The notes under the pieces were generated by a model that saw only the letters and a program-made list of their open reading frames with translations, made no database searches and was not told the origin of the DNA. A DNA stretch of 64,000 nucleotides, from assembly GCA_963788975.1 (NCBI GenBank), contig CAWBIJ010000004.1:868001-932000 (forward strand), written 5' to 3'. The position numbers were made by a program, and so were the translations under genes. This document shows positions 45,243 through 54,424 of this stretch, one piece after another (within the stretch, counting starts at the first letter, position 1; every line of letters starts with the position of its first letter). This stretch comes from VRUE01 sp963788975. Lineage in GTDB: Bacteria; Actinomycetota; Thermoleophilia; Solirubrobacterales; 70-9.

Positions 45243-46130
45243 GTGAGCGTTGCGAGCGACAGCGAGCACTACTTCCCCCCCGGCCAGTCGGTCGCGAGGC
45301 GGGTCCATGGCGATCGTTCAGTCGGCCTTCTCTACGGCCAGCGTGCACTGCTGATCGGGGCGCTCGAGCCACTCACCTACACCGGCACGATGCTGAGCAC
45401 ACGCTCGGCCGACCGGCCCTTCGAGCGGCTGGCTCGCACCGCGAAAATCCAGGAGACGGTGCTGCTCGGCACCCGCGAGGAGGCCGACAAAGTGCTGCAA
45501 AAGGTGCACCGCCTGCACGAGCGGATCAAGGGGGAGCTGCCGGAAGCCGCCGGCACGCATCCCGCCGGGACGACCTACTCCGCCTTCGACCCCGAGCTGA
45601 TGCTGTGGACGCTGGCGGTGATCGCCGACTCAGGCCGGGCGATGTACGAGACGATGGTCCGGCCGCTCTCCGACGAGGAGCTCGAAGGCCTCTGGCAGGA
45701 CTACGCCTTCTTCGGCGAGCTATTTGGGCTGCCGCGCACCGAGGTGCCGGCGACCTACCGCGAGTTCAAGGCCTGGTTCGACGGCAAGCTCGCCGCGCCT
45801 GACCTGCAGGCGACCCCGCACGGCCTCGAGATGGCGCCGCTGGTCGCCTTCCGGCAGCCCGTCCCGGCTCCGGCGCGCGGAAACATCGCCCTCCAGAATC
45901 ACCTGATCAAGGGCACCCTGCCGCCGCAAGTGCGGGAGATCTTCGGCATCCGCTGGAGCGGCGCCCACGAGGCGACGTTCCGGGCCATGGCTGCCTCACA
46001 CCGCCGTGCCCGCCGCTTCTTCCCGCGGAAGATGCGCCGCGGCCGCAACGACGTCTTCTTCGACGTGGTCACGCGCACCGAGCGCCAGCGCGGCGGCACG
46101 CCGACGCCCCAGTTGGGCGTCGGCGCCTGA
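45243..46130 (+). CDS. Oxygenase MpaB family / DUF2236 protein
   Basis: A 295-residue helical protein starting at a GTG (MSVASDSEHYFPPGQSVAR). DUF2236 features are the QETVLLGTREEADKVLQKVH stretch, AFDPELMLWTLAVIADSGRA and WQDYAFFGELFGLP. The family includes latex-clearing and mycophenolic-acid oxygenases with heme or iron. It is often present in several copies in actinobacteria and its substrates are mostly unknown. Confidence 0.78.
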   Translation: MSVASDSEHYFPPGQSVARRVHGDRSVGLLYGQRALLIGALEPLTYTGTMLSTRSADRPFERLARTAKIQETVLLGTREEADKVLQKVHRLHERIKGELPEAAGTHPAGTTYSAFDPELMLWTLAVIADSGRAMYETMVRPLSDEELEGLWQDYAFFGELFGLPRTEVPATYREFKAWFDGKLAAPDLQATPHGLEMAPLVAFRQPVPAPARGNIALQNHLIKGTLPPQVREIFGIRWSGAHEATFRAMAASHRRARRFFPRKMRRGRNDVFFDVVTRTERQRGGTPTPQLGVGA

Positions 46131-46137
46131 GCCAGGG

Positions 46138-46155
46138 GGCGGCAAATTCGCCGCC
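46138..46155 (+). terminator. Hairpin between convergent genes
   Basis: GGCGGC (46138-46143) pairs with GCCGCC (46150-46155) around AAATTC, 7 bases past the DUF2236 stop. There is no T-run. Confidence 0.4.
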
Positions 46156-46170
46156 TCGTGCCCGCGGGGC

Positions 46171-46947
46171 TTAGCTACGTACTTTGCAGGGAAAGAGGAA
46201 GCTGGCCTTCATCAGTTCGTCCGTTTCTTTGAAGCTGAACTCGCCACGGACCTGGAAATGGCCGGTTTCACAGCGGGCATTGATGTAGCTGTGTTTCTCG
46301 CCCTTGAAGACCCATTTCTTTCCGACCCTTGCGCGACCGGAGAGCGGGTGACCGTAGCCGCCGGCGATTTTCGGAATTTTGACGATGACCCGGTAGCCGT
46401 AGACGCCTTTATTGATTTTTTCGATCACGATCGGGACGATGAAGGTGGTCGGCGCCGGGACATCGAGAAAGGCGTGGGCGATGATCGTGTCGTTGCGGCC
46501 CTTCTTCGGCCCGTTGAAGATCGTGATCGGTGAGCCCACGTCGATCGCGCCCTGTTCGGGGAACTTGACGACCGCCCGGCCGAAGCCCTTGCCGACGGTC
46601 GCCGGGCCGCAGGCGCGGCGCGCGGCGGGCACGTCCGTGGCGACGAGTTTGCCCTGGGTGCAGACCGGCAGGCCGGTGGTGTCGACTGCTCCGTGCTTGT
46701 CGAATTCGAGCATGAAGGTGTCGAGGATCGGGGGCAGGTTGCCGGAGACGGTCGAGAGTTTGCCGCCGCCTTCGGTGATGATCGGCGCGTTTTTGAATTT
46801 CGGCAGCGCCTTCGGGAAGAAGTCGCCATGGGCGTCGAGGATCAGGTCGCCAGCACGCACGCGGATTTTGATCGCGCTCGCCGTGCCGACCACGGCCAGT
46901 GCGCCCAGTGCCGCCACCGCAACCAACGCGAAGATCTTCAACTTCAT
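46171..46947 (-). CDS. Secreted protein of unknown function
   Basis: Signal peptide KLKIFALVAVAALGALAVVGTASA from the ATG at 46947. The mature 234 residues are rich in beta strands and contain three or four cysteines (PVCTQGK, ARRACGPATVG, INARCETGHF, FLFPCKVRS). I do not recognise the fold. Proteins of this general type are abundant in Solirubrobacterales. It shares no operon with neighbours. Confidence 0.7.
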   Translation of the reverse strand: MKLKIFALVAVAALGALAVVGTASAIKIRVRAGDLILDAHGDFFPKALPKFKNAPIITEGGGKLSTVSGNLPPILDTFMLEFDKHGAVDTTGLPVCTQGKLVATDVPAARRACGPATVGKGFGRAVVKFPEQGAIDVGSPITIFNGPKKGRNDTIIAHAFLDVPAPTTFIVPIVIEKINKGVYGYRVIVKIPKIAGGYGHPLSGRARVGKKWVFKGEKHSYINARCETGHFQVRGEFSFKETDELMKASFLFPCKVRS

Positions 46948-47061
46948 TCCCCAATGCCCCCTATCGCTAGCTTCCCTCTCAAGAGGGTAACGCCGATTCA
47001 TGTACACAACCCGCGTCTCCCCGTTCCTTAACGAAACACGGCAATTGCCGCAAAGGACCGA

Positions 47062-47134
47062 TGGGCGGTACTGGGCTCGAACCAGTGACCTCCTGCTTGT
47101 AAGGCAGGCGCTCTCCCAACTGAGCTAACCGCCC
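47062..47134 (-). tRNA. tRNA-Val (TAC)
   Basis: Cloverleaf on the minus strand: acceptor GGGCGGT with ACCGCCC, D-arm GCTCAGTTGGGAGAGC, anticodon stem-loop CCTGC-CTTACAA-GCAGG with anticodon TAC, T-arm CTGGTTCGAGCCCAG, discriminator A. CCA is not encoded. Its promoter must overlap the divergent reductase gene that starts 22 bases away. Confidence 0.94.
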
Positions 47135-47155
47135 GGGATATGTAGCTTGTCAAGA

Positions 47156-47797
47156 ATGCCAAAGCTAAAGCTGCAGATCTCAATCTCGTTGGATGGCTAC
47201 GTCGCCGGACCGAACCAGAGTGAGGAGGACCCGCTCGGCGAAGGCGGGGAGGCGCTGCACGACTGGGTCCTCAAGCTCGCCGCCTGGCGCGAGCCGCACG
47301 GCAAGGAGGGCGGCGAGGTCAACGCCAGCACCGAGGTCTTCGAGGAGGGATCCGACAACACGGGTGCGATCGTGATGGGCCGCAACATGTTCGGCGGCGG
47401 TCCCGGCCCCTGGGGCGAGGATCCCTGGCAGGGTTGGTGGGGCGACGAACCGCCGTTCAAAGCGCCGGTCTTCGTCCTCACCCACCACGAGCGCGAGCCG
47501 CTGGTCAAGGGCAAGACCACCTTCACCTTCGTCACCGATGGGATCGCGTCGGCACTCGCGCAGGCGCGGGAGGCGGGAGGCGGCAAGGACGTCTCGCTTG
47601 CCGGCGGCGCCAACGTGATCCAGCAGTGCCTGGCGGCGGGCGAGGTCGACGAGATGTGGCTCAACATCCCCCCGGTGCTGCTCGGCGACGGCACCCAGCT
47701 GTTCGACGCCTCCACCGCCGAAGTCGGGCTGGAGCAGCTGCGCGCGATCGAAGGGCCGGACGCCGCCCACCTCAAGTACCGCGTCGTCACTGGCTGA
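47156..47797 (+). CDS. Dihydrofolate reductase-like (RibD C-terminal domain) protein
   Basis: A 213-residue single-domain protein of the DHFR/RibD-C superfamily: LKLQISISLDGYVAGPNQSE, GAIVMGRNMFGGG, PVFVLTHH, VSLAGGANVIQQCLAAG and the C-terminal strand. The usual substrate is NADPH plus a small unknown compound. The start is the ATG at 47156 (a TTG at 47147 is also in frame). It lies immediately upstream of the SDR gene, with 7 bases between. Confidence 0.83.
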   Translation: MPKLKLQISISLDGYVAGPNQSEEDPLGEGGEALHDWVLKLAAWREPHGKEGGEVNASTEVFEEGSDNTGAIVMGRNMFGGGPGPWGEDPWQGWWGDEPPFKAPVFVLTHHEREPLVKGKTTFTFVTDGIASALAQAREAGGGKDVSLAGGANVIQQCLAAGEVDEMWLNIPPVLLGDGTQLFDASTAEVGLEQLRAIEGPDAAHLKYRVVTG

Positions 47798-47804
47798 GCG
47801 GCCG

Positions 47805-48560
47805 ATGGAGCTCGGCCTGGAGGGACGCGTCGCCCTGGTGATGGGCGCCAGCCGCGGGATCGGACGCGGGATCGCGGCGGTGCTGGCGCGGGAAGGGGCG
47901 AAGGTGGCAATTGCCAGCCGTTCGCAGGAGAGGCTCGACGAGGCAGCGGCTGCGATTGAGGGCGATGTAACCCCCTTCGTCGCCGACGCCACCGACCTGG
48001 AGCGGCTCGCCGGGCTTCCCGAGGAAGTAGAGACGGCGCTGGGCCCAGTCGACGTCCTCGTCACCAACACCGGCGGCCCCCCATTCGGCGGCGCCCTCGA
48101 CCACGACCTGGAGGAGTGGGAGACCGCTTACCGCTCACTCGTCCTGGCGCTGGGGGTGCTGGCCAAAGCTGTGCTGCCGGGGATGCGCGAGCGCGGCTGG
48201 GGGCGGATCGTCAACGTCGGCTCCAGCTCGACCCGTGAGCCGATCTCCGGCCTCAGCCTCTCCAACTCCCACCGGATGGCAGCGGTCGGCTTCCTGAAGA
48301 CGCTCTCGCGCGAGGTCGCCGCCGACGGCGTCACCGTCAACACTGTCGCCAGCGGCCGCTTCGCCACCGAGCGCCTGGCAGATGCCGGGGGCAGCCTCGA
48401 CGCGGCGGAAGAGGCCGCGCGACACGAAGTGCCCGCCGGCCGGCTCGGCCTGCCTGAGGAGTACGGCGACCTCGTCGCTTTCCTCTGCTCCGAGCGCGCC
48501 GCCTACCTCACCGGCACCGTGATCCCGCTCGACGGCGGGCTCCTGCACTCAGCCTTCTGA
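47805..48560 (+). CDS. Short-chain dehydrogenase/reductase lacking the catalytic tyrosine
   Basis: A 251-residue SDR with the cofactor motif GASRGIGRGIA, the TNTGGPPFGG strand and catalytic Ser in NVGSSSTREP. At the YxxxK position it reads SNSHRMAAVGFLK: the tyrosine is replaced while SLSREV-type helix residues remain. A recognised SDR subgroup has this change, with LSNxxR in place of the tyrosine motif. It may bind cofactor without reduction, or use another base. It is probably cotranscribed with the DHFR-like gene. Confidence 0.82.
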   Translation: MELGLEGRVALVMGASRGIGRGIAAVLAREGAKVAIASRSQERLDEAAAAIEGDVTPFVADATDLERLAGLPEEVETALGPVDVLVTNTGGPPFGGALDHDLEEWETAYRSLVLALGVLAKAVLPGMRERGWGRIVNVGSSSTREPISGLSLSNSHRMAAVGFLKTLSREVAADGVTVNTVASGRFATERLADAGGSLDAAEEAARHEVPAGRLGLPEEYGDLVAFLCSERAAYLTGTVIPLDGGLLHSAF

Positions 48561-48565
48561 GCCAA

Positions 48566-48608
48566 GCGTCTGCAGTTACCCGTCGTATACAGGGGTAACA
48601 ACAGACGC
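48566..48608 (+). terminator. Bidirectional hairpin terminator
   Basis: The 16-base arms 48566-48581 and 48593-48608 pair at 14 positions (GCGTCTG..GTTACCC with GGGTAAC..CAGACGC) around 11 bases. It sits between the convergent SDR and lysS genes. Confidence 0.65.
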
Positions 48609-48618
48609 GTGAAGAGAA

Positions 48619-50076
48619 TCAGTCAGCGGCGGCCTCGCGCAGGGTCGGGAAGAGGATCACCTCGCGCAGGTTCTCCGCCTCGGCGAGGATCATCAGCAGG
48701 CGGTCGATGCCCACCCCAGAGCCGCTCATCGTCTGCATCCCGTATTCAAGTGCCTGCACGAACTCCTCGTCGTTCGGCTGCGGCGCCTCCTCCGCCCCTT
48801 CTTCCTGGCGCTTACGCTGTTCGACGAATCGCTCCCGCTGTTCGACCGGATCGTTGATGTCCGAGCCACCGCCGAGGACCTCGATCCCGGCGACGATCCC
48901 GTCGAAGGCCTCAGCCAGCTCGGGATGCTCGGGGTGGGCGGGCACCAGCGGCCAGACTTCCCGCGGCAGGTCGTAGAGGAAGGTCGGCTGTCTCAGCGTC
49001 GGCTCGACCAGCTTCGACTGGATGGTCTCCACGATCGAGCCCCAGTCGGCCTTCGGGTCGACGTCCTCGTCGAGGATCTGAATCAGCTCCTCGCGGCTCG
49101 CCTCGAGGATGTCGACTCCGGCGCGCTCGCGTACTGCGTCGCGCAGCGAGATCCGCTCCCACGGGGCAGCGAAGTCGATCGTCTCGCCGTCGCGGTCTAT
49201 CTTCGTCGTCCCCAGCACCTGCTCGACGACGGTCGAGATCAGACCCTCGGTGTAGGCCATCACGTCTTTGTATTCGGCCCCGACCTTGAACCACTCCATC
49301 ATCGTGAACTCGGGGTTGTGCTGGGACGATATGCCCTCGTTGCGGAAGAACTTGCCCAGCTCGTAAACGTTCTCGAAGCCGCCCACGACCGCCCGCTTCA
49401 GGTGGAGTTCGGAGGAGATGCGCAGGACGAAGTCCTGGTTCAACGCGTTGTGGTGGGTCTCGAACGGGCGCGCTGCGGCGCCACCCGCCAGCCCCTGCAG
49501 CATCGGCGTTTCCAGCTCGACGAAGTCGTGCTCGTTCATGTAGCCGCGGATCGCCGCGATCAGCTTCGCCCGCAGCAAGAAGATCTCGCGGGTGCGCTCA
49601 TTGGCGATCAGGTCGAGCTCGCGGTGGCGATAGCGGGTCTCGGAATCGGAGATGCCGTGGAAGAGGTCGGGCGGGTCGCGCAGCGCCTTCGCCAGCAGCG
49701 TGCACTCGCGCACCTCGATCGCCAGCTGGCCCCGCTTGGTCACGTAGAGATCGCCCTCGACCCCGACGGCGTCGCCGATGTCGAGAGCTTCGATCCGCTC
49801 GAAGGCCTCGTCGCCGAGCGTGTCGCGGCGGGCGTAGGCCTGCATCGTGCCGGAGAGGTCGCGTAGGTCAAAGAAGGCGGTCTTGCCGTGGCCGCGCTGC
49901 CCGGTCAGCCGTCCGGCGATCCGGTAGGACCACTGCGAGTGCTCGCCCGCGCCCAGCTCCTCCGGGTCGTGCGCGTCGAGGACCGTCGCGATCTTGGTGC
50001 GGTCGCGAAAGGAGCGGGCGTACGGCTCGACCCCTTCGGCGCGAAGCCGTTCGGCCTTTTCGAGGCGCTCGGACAC
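48619..50076 (-). CDS. lysS: Lysyl-tRNA synthetase, class II
   Basis: A 485-residue class II synthetase. The N-terminal OB-fold anticodon domain is at about 50-140. Motif 2 is in RISSELHLKR and FRNEGISSQHNPEFTMMEW, and motif 3 in GSGVGIDRLLMIL. It charges tRNA-Lys with lysine. The GTG start at 50076 follows lgt after 19 bases. Confidence 0.93.
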   Translation of the reverse strand: MSERLEKAERLRAEGVEPYARSFRDRTKIATVLDAHDPEELGAGEHSQWSYRIAGRLTGQRGHGKTAFFDLRDLSGTMQAYARRDTLGDEAFERIEALDIGDAVGVEGDLYVTKRGQLAIEVRECTLLAKALRDPPDLFHGISDSETRYRHRELDLIANERTREIFLLRAKLIAAIRGYMNEHDFVELETPMLQGLAGGAAARPFETHHNALNQDFVLRISSELHLKRAVVGGFENVYELGKFFRNEGISSQHNPEFTMMEWFKVGAEYKDVMAYTEGLISTVVEQVLGTTKIDRDGETIDFAAPWERISLRDAVRERAGVDILEASREELIQILDEDVDPKADWGSIVETIQSKLVEPTLRQPTFLYDLPREVWPLVPAHPEHPELAEAFDGIVAGIEVLGGGSDINDPVEQRERFVEQRKRQEEGAEEAPQPNDEEFVQALEYGMQTMSGSGVGIDRLLMILAEAENLREVILFPTLREAAAD

Positions 50077-50095
50077 GCGCGGAAAGTAACAGGGG

Positions 50096-50854
50096 CTATG
50101 CGGGCCGGGCGAACGTGCCGTGCTGGCGACGGACCGCCGCCAGCCAGATCGCCCCTGCGAGGACCATCGCCACGCTCTCCAACTGCGCCGTGGTCAGGCC
50201 CAGGGCGACGTCGTCGTTGCGGCGGACGAACTCGACCAGGAAACGCTCGCCGCCCGCGTATAGGAGGTAGAGAGCGAAGAGGACGCCGGTGCGGAAACGG
50301 TCGCGCAACTGCCAGAGCAGCCAGGCGCCGAAGCCCATCGCCAGCGCCTCGTAGACCGGCGTCGGGTGGACCTCTTCCTCGGTGGGGACGGTGCCGTCCG
50401 GGTAAGCCATCGCCCAAGGCCCGTCCCAGGGCTTGCCGTAATCGCCGTCACCGGAGAGCTGGCAGCCGATGCGGCCGACGGCGTAGCCAAGCGCGAGGGC
50501 AGGCGCAGCCAGGTCGAGCAGGGCGAGACCGAGGAAGCCCCGGTACCAGGCCCAGAGCAGGACAGCGATGGCGCCGCCGATCGCGCCGCCGTACCAGACC
50601 AAGCCGGAGCCAGAGAGGACATTGCCGAGCAGGTCGTCGCTGACGCTGTCCCAGTTCTCGACCAAGAAGTAGAGGCGCGAACCGACGATACCGCCGATCA
50701 GCGCCGCGAACCCCATCTCGTAGGCCCAGTCGACCGGCTTGCCGAGCTCCTTCAGCCGCTTCGCGATCAGCGCACCCGCGGCGAGGAAGGCGAGCGCGAA
50801 CATCAGACCGAAGGCCTGCAGGGTCAGCGGCCCGATGTTGATCTCGGGGTACAC
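50096..50854 (-). CDS. lgt: Prolipoprotein diacylglyceryl transferase
   Basis: A 252-residue membrane protein with seven helices. The Lgt signature is ALGYAVGRIGCQLSGDGDYG, with the YGGAIGGA helix before it and GERFLVEFVRRND near the end. It adds diacylglycerol to the lipobox cysteine of lipoproteins at the membrane, which the PotD-like and other predicted lipoproteins here would need. It starts at a GTG, 6 bases after argF. Confidence 0.92.
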   Translation of the reverse strand: MYPEINIGPLTLQAFGLMFALAFLAAGALIAKRLKELGKPVDWAYEMGFAALIGGIVGSRLYFLVENWDSVSDDLLGNVLSGSGLVWYGGAIGGAIAVLLWAWYRGFLGLALLDLAAPALALGYAVGRIGCQLSGDGDYGKPWDGPWAMAYPDGTVPTEEEVHPTPVYEALAMGFGAWLLWQLRDRFRTGVLFALYLLYAGGERFLVEFVRRNDDVALGLTTAQLESVAMVLAGAIWLAAVRRQHGTFARPA

Positions 50855-50860
50855 GGCGGG

Positions 50861-51748
50861 CTAGCCGTCGCCGACCAGCGCCTCGAGCAGCGCCTTCTGC
50901 GTGTGCAGGCGGTTCTCCGCCTGGTCCCAGACCGCGGAGTGCTCGCCATAGAGCACCTCGGCGGTGATCTCCTCGCCGGGGTGCGCCGGCAGGCAGTGCA
51001 GGACGATCGCCTCGTCCTTGGCGGCGCCGAGCAGGTCGGCGTCGACCCGGAAGGGCGCCAGGTCGGCGCGCCGACGCTCGGCCTCCTCCTCGTCGCCCAT
51101 GCTGACCCAGACGTCGGTGTAGATCGCGTCGGCGCCCGCGGCCGCGGCACGTGGGTCATCGATCAGCGTCGCCCCGTGGTCGTCGTCCAGTTGGTAGCCG
51201 GCCGGCGCCGCGATGACGACCTCGACGTCGGCCAGCGCGCCGGCGATCGCCAGCGAACGGGCGACGTTGTTGCCGTCGCCGACGTAGGCGACCCGGAGAC
51301 CGGCGAGCTCGCCGAAGCGCTCACGCAGGGTGAGCAGGTCGGCCAGCGCCTGGCAGGGATGGTGGAGCGGCGTCAGCGCGTTGACCACCGACGCCTCCGC
51401 CCCGGCAGCCAGCTCGGCGACCGCCTCGTGCGAGCCGGAGCGGATCACGATCGCATCGAGGTAGCGCGAGAGCACCCGCGCCGTGTCGCCGAGCGACTCG
51501 CCGCGCGAAAGCTGCAGTTCGTCGCCGCGCAGGACGATCGGGTTCGCGCCCAGCTCGGCGACGCCAACCTCGAAAGAGATCCGCGTCCGGGTCGAGGGCT
51601 TCTCGAAGACGAGGGCGACGCTGCGGCCGGCGAGCGCCTCGCCGCCAGCCCCCTCCCTCCTGCCGGCCTTTAGCTCGAGCGCGCGGTCGAGCAGCTTGCC
51701 CAGCTCGAACGCACCCAGCTCTTCGCCTGTGAGGAAGTCGCGCTTCAA
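50861..51748 (-). CDS. argF: Ornithine carbamoyltransferase
   Basis: A 295-residue transcarbamylase with the carbamoyl phosphate site FEKPSTRTRISFE, HPCQALADL, and the ornithine-site HCLPAHPGEEI. It makes citrulline from ornithine in arginine synthesis. The best start is a TTG at 51748, 18 bases from the divergent nuclease gene. An upstream ORF extension to 52450 overlaps that gene and is not real. Confidence 0.92.
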   Translation of the reverse strand: MKRDFLTGEELGAFELGKLLDRALELKAGRREGAGGEALAGRSVALVFEKPSTRTRISFEVGVAELGANPIVLRGDELQLSRGESLGDTARVLSRYLDAIVIRSGSHEAVAELAAGAEASVVNALTPLHHPCQALADLLTLRERFGELAGLRVAYVGDGNNVARSLAIAGALADVEVVIAAPAGYQLDDDHGATLIDDPRAAAAGADAIYTDVWVSMGDEEEAERRRADLAPFRVDADLLGAAKDEAIVLHCLPAHPGEEITAEVLYGEHSAVWDQAENRLHTQKALLEALVGDG

Positions 51749-51766
51749 GCCGCGGATACTACGGCC

Positions 51767-52594
51767 GTGGAATTCACCGCAGTCACCTGGAACCTCTTCC
51801 ATGGGCGCGACTTCCCGCCCGACCCGACCCTGTTCACCTGGCGCTCGCGACTGCTGCGCGTGAGCGAGCGCAGCGCGACCCACGTCCAGGTCAACCGCGA
51901 CCTGCTCGACGAGTTCGCGACGATGCTGGCGGCAGCCAAGTGGGACGTGGCGCTGCTGCAGGAGTGTCCGCCCCGCTTCGTCGAGCTGGTTGCCCGCGCC
52001 TGTGGAGCGGAGCAGCACCGAGTGCTCACCTCGCGCAACTCGCTCGGCGCCCTGCGCGCCCTCGCCGCACGCCTCAACCCCGACCTGATCGCCTCCGGCG
52101 AGGGCGGCTCGAACCTGACCCTGGTGCGGGCCGACGGCCCACTCGGCCAGATCGTCGAGCGGCGCGAGATCGCGATCCACGAGGGGCCGCAGGAGCGCCG
52201 GGCGATGGCCTTCTCCCGCACCGCTTCCGGCCTCTGCGTCGCCAACCTGCACGCGAGCGCTCATGACCCGCAGCTCGCCACCGACGACGTGCTGCTGGCG
52301 GCGACGACAGCCACAGAGTGGGCAGGCGATGCGCCGCTCCTCTTCGGCGGCGACCTCAACCTGCGCCCGGCCGAGACGCCATTCGCCTTCGAGCAGCTGC
52401 GCGAGCGCTACGACCTCACCGGGACGACCGCACCGCGCGCGATCGACCACCTGCTCGCGCGGGGCCTGGAGACGGTCGAGTCACCGGTCCAGTGGCCACC
52501 CGAGCGGCGCGAGCTGCCCTGCAATGGCCTCACCCTGCGCCTCTCCGACCACACCCCGGTCGAGGCGCGCTTCCGCAACCTGGCGAGCGGGTAG
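51767..52594 (+). CDS. Endonuclease/exonuclease/phosphatase family protein
   Basis: A 275-residue EEP-fold hydrolase: TAVTWNLFHGRD, ALLQECPP, NLHASAHD, FGGDLNLRP and a C-terminal LSDHTPVEARF. These hold the metal and phosphate ligands. It starts at a GTG. The substrate (nucleic acid, phospholipid or sugar phosphate) cannot be told. Confidence 0.82.
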   Translation: MEFTAVTWNLFHGRDFPPDPTLFTWRSRLLRVSERSATHVQVNRDLLDEFATMLAAAKWDVALLQECPPRFVELVARACGAEQHRVLTSRNSLGALRALAARLNPDLIASGEGGSNLTLVRADGPLGQIVERREIAIHEGPQERRAMAFSRTASGLCVANLHASAHDPQLATDDVLLAATTATEWAGDAPLLFGGDLNLRPAETPFAFEQLRERYDLTGTTAPRAIDHLLARGLETVESPVQWPPERRELPCNGLTLRLSDHTPVEARFRNLASG

Positions 52595-52656
52595 AGCCTC
52601 GGGGTGAGATAGTCACCTACAACCCCCTGCCCAGTCCAGCGATCAGGAGATAGAAG

Positions 52657-53076
52657 ATGGCCGCGAAAAAACAGACCTCCGCGAAAGCGACCAAAAAAGC
52701 AAAAAAATCCACGTCGCGGACCAAAAAACCTGCGGCGAAGAAATCCAAAACAGCGCGTAAATCCACCAGCCGCTCGAATGGGCTCGACCACAGCGTCGAG
52801 CAGTTCCGCAAAAGCCTCGAGCGAAGCGTCACCCTCAGCCGCGAGCGACTTCAGGATGTCGTCGACGACGCTGTCAAGCGCGGCCGGATGACCCGCGGCG
52901 ACGCCGAGAAGATGCTCTCCGACCTGGTCAGCAAGGGGCGGCGGCAGACCGACTCGCTGCTGAAAGAGCTGGAACGCTTGGTCAAACAGGCGCGCCGGGA
53001 GGTCACCGGTCGAGCGCAGCCGGTCCGTAAACAGGCGACCCAGGCGGCACGTCGCGCTCGTAAAAAGCTGGGCTAG
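52657..53076 (+). CDS. Histone H1-like basic tail plus coiled-coil protein
   Basis: A 139-residue protein whose first 45 residues are almost only Lys, Ala, Ser and Thr (KKQTSAKATKKAKKSTSRTK), like bacterial histone H1-type tails. Helical residues 45-125 (VEQFRKSLERSVTLSRERLQ) resemble the phasin/PhaF-type amphipathic helix. A second basic stretch ends the protein. It may bind DNA, or link granules to the nucleoid. An AGGAG site precedes it, and its TAG abuts the start of the RNA methyltransferase. Confidence 0.75.
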   Translation: MAAKKQTSAKATKKAKKSTSRTKKPAAKKSKTARKSTSRSNGLDHSVEQFRKSLERSVTLSRERLQDVVDDAVKRGRMTRGDAEKMLSDLVSKGRRQTDSLLKELERLVKQARREVTGRAQPVRKQATQAARRARKKLG

Positions 53077-54420
53077 GTGGAGCAAGCGACGGGCGAGAGA
53101 CCGGCAGCCCGCGCGCACCGCGGGGAGCAGCTCGAGCTGGAGATCGAATCGCTCGCCTTCGGCGGGCGCGGCGTCGCCCGCAGCGGCGGCTACGTCGTCT
53201 TCGTCGCCGGCGCCCTGCCGGGCGACCGCGTGCGCGCCGAGGTGACGAAGGCGAAGCGGCGTTTCGCCGAGGCGCGTACGGTCGAGCTGCTCGCGCCCAG
53301 TGCCGACCGGGTCGAGGACCGCTGCGCCCATGAGGGCGAGCCCTGCCCCGGCGCCCCCTGGCAGGGCCTGCCCTACGAGCGCCAGCTCGCCCAGAAGCGC
53401 GACCAGGTAGACGAGGCGCTGCGGCGGATCGGCGGCCTTGACGGCTTCGAGCTGGAGGAGATTGAGCCGGCGCTGGAGCAATGGCGCTACCGCAACAAGC
53501 TCGAGTACTCCTTCGGCGACCGCGACGGCGAGCCGATCCTCGGCTTTCACGCGCGCGGTCGCTGGGACCTGATCGTCGACGTCGAGGACTGCCATCTCGC
53601 CTCAGAGCGCGGCAACGAGGTGCGCAACGAGGTGCGCGAGTGGGCACGAAGCGAAGCGGTCTCCGCCTACGACCGCCGCGGACGCGAGGGCGTGCTGCGC
53701 AACCTCGCCGTCCGCGAGGGTCGCCGAACCGGTCAGGTCCAGACCCGGCTGGTCACCTCCGCGGCGCGCTTCCCCAAACCGCCGGTCGACCTGCACACCG
53801 CGATCGAGGGCGACTCCGGTAGCACCGACGGTCCCACCGGTGTGCTTGGCGAGGAACGCCTGCGCGAGGAGCTCTGCGGCCTGCGCTTCGAGATGTCCCA
53901 CGGCGCCTTCTTCCAGACCAACACCGAGATGGCGGAGCGGCTCTACGCGGTCGCCGCCGAGTTCGCGGGACTGAGCGGCGGCGAGCGGGTCTTCGACCTC
54001 TACTGCGGGATCGGCACGATCGGGCTGACGATGGCGGCGAAGGCGGGCGAGGTCTGGGGGCTGGAGATCGTCCCCGAGGCGATCGCCGACGCCGAGCGCA
54101 ACGCCAAGCGCAACGGAATCGAGAACGCCCGCTTCCTGGCCGGCAGCACGCGCACCGGTGTACGTCCACTGCTGGAGCAGGCCGGCAAGCCAGACGTCGT
54201 CCTCATCGATCCGCCCCGCGCCGGACTCTCGCAGAAGATCGTGCGCCGAGTGCTCGAGTGCGAGGCGAAGCGGATCGTCTACGTCTCCTGCAACCCGACG
54301 ACGCTTGCCCCGAACGCCGCCCAGTTGGCCGAGGCCGGCTACACCCTGTGCCGCGTGAAGCCAATCGACATGTTCCCCCAGACCCCGCACATCGAGTGCG
54401 TGGCGCTACTGGAGAAGTGA
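53077..54420 (+). CDS. RlmD/TrmA-family RNA (uracil-5-)methyltransferase
   Basis: A 447-residue enzyme with an N-terminal TRAM domain (residues 15-70), a middle RNA-binding part and the SAM domain (FDLYCGIGTIGLTMA, LIDPPRAGL). The catalytic cysteine is in VYVSCNPTTLA. It methylates C5 of uridine in rRNA or tRNA; which one is not clear. The GTG start follows the previous stop directly. The iron-sulfur cysteines of RlmD are only partly seen (DRCAHEGEPCPG). Confidence 0.88.
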   Translation: MEQATGERPAARAHRGEQLELEIESLAFGGRGVARSGGYVVFVAGALPGDRVRAEVTKAKRRFAEARTVELLAPSADRVEDRCAHEGEPCPGAPWQGLPYERQLAQKRDQVDEALRRIGGLDGFELEEIEPALEQWRYRNKLEYSFGDRDGEPILGFHARGRWDLIVDVEDCHLASERGNEVRNEVREWARSEAVSAYDRRGREGVLRNLAVREGRRTGQVQTRLVTSAARFPKPPVDLHTAIEGDSGSTDGPTGVLGEERLREELCGLRFEMSHGAFFQTNTEMAERLYAVAAEFAGLSGGERVFDLYCGIGTIGLTMAAKAGEVWGLEIVPEAIADAERNAKRNGIENARFLAGSTRTGVRPLLEQAGKPDVVLIDPPRAGLSQKIVRRVLECEAKRIVYVSCNPTTLAPNAAQLAEAGYTLCRVKPIDMFPQTPHIECVALLEK

Positions 54421-54424
54421 AGAG

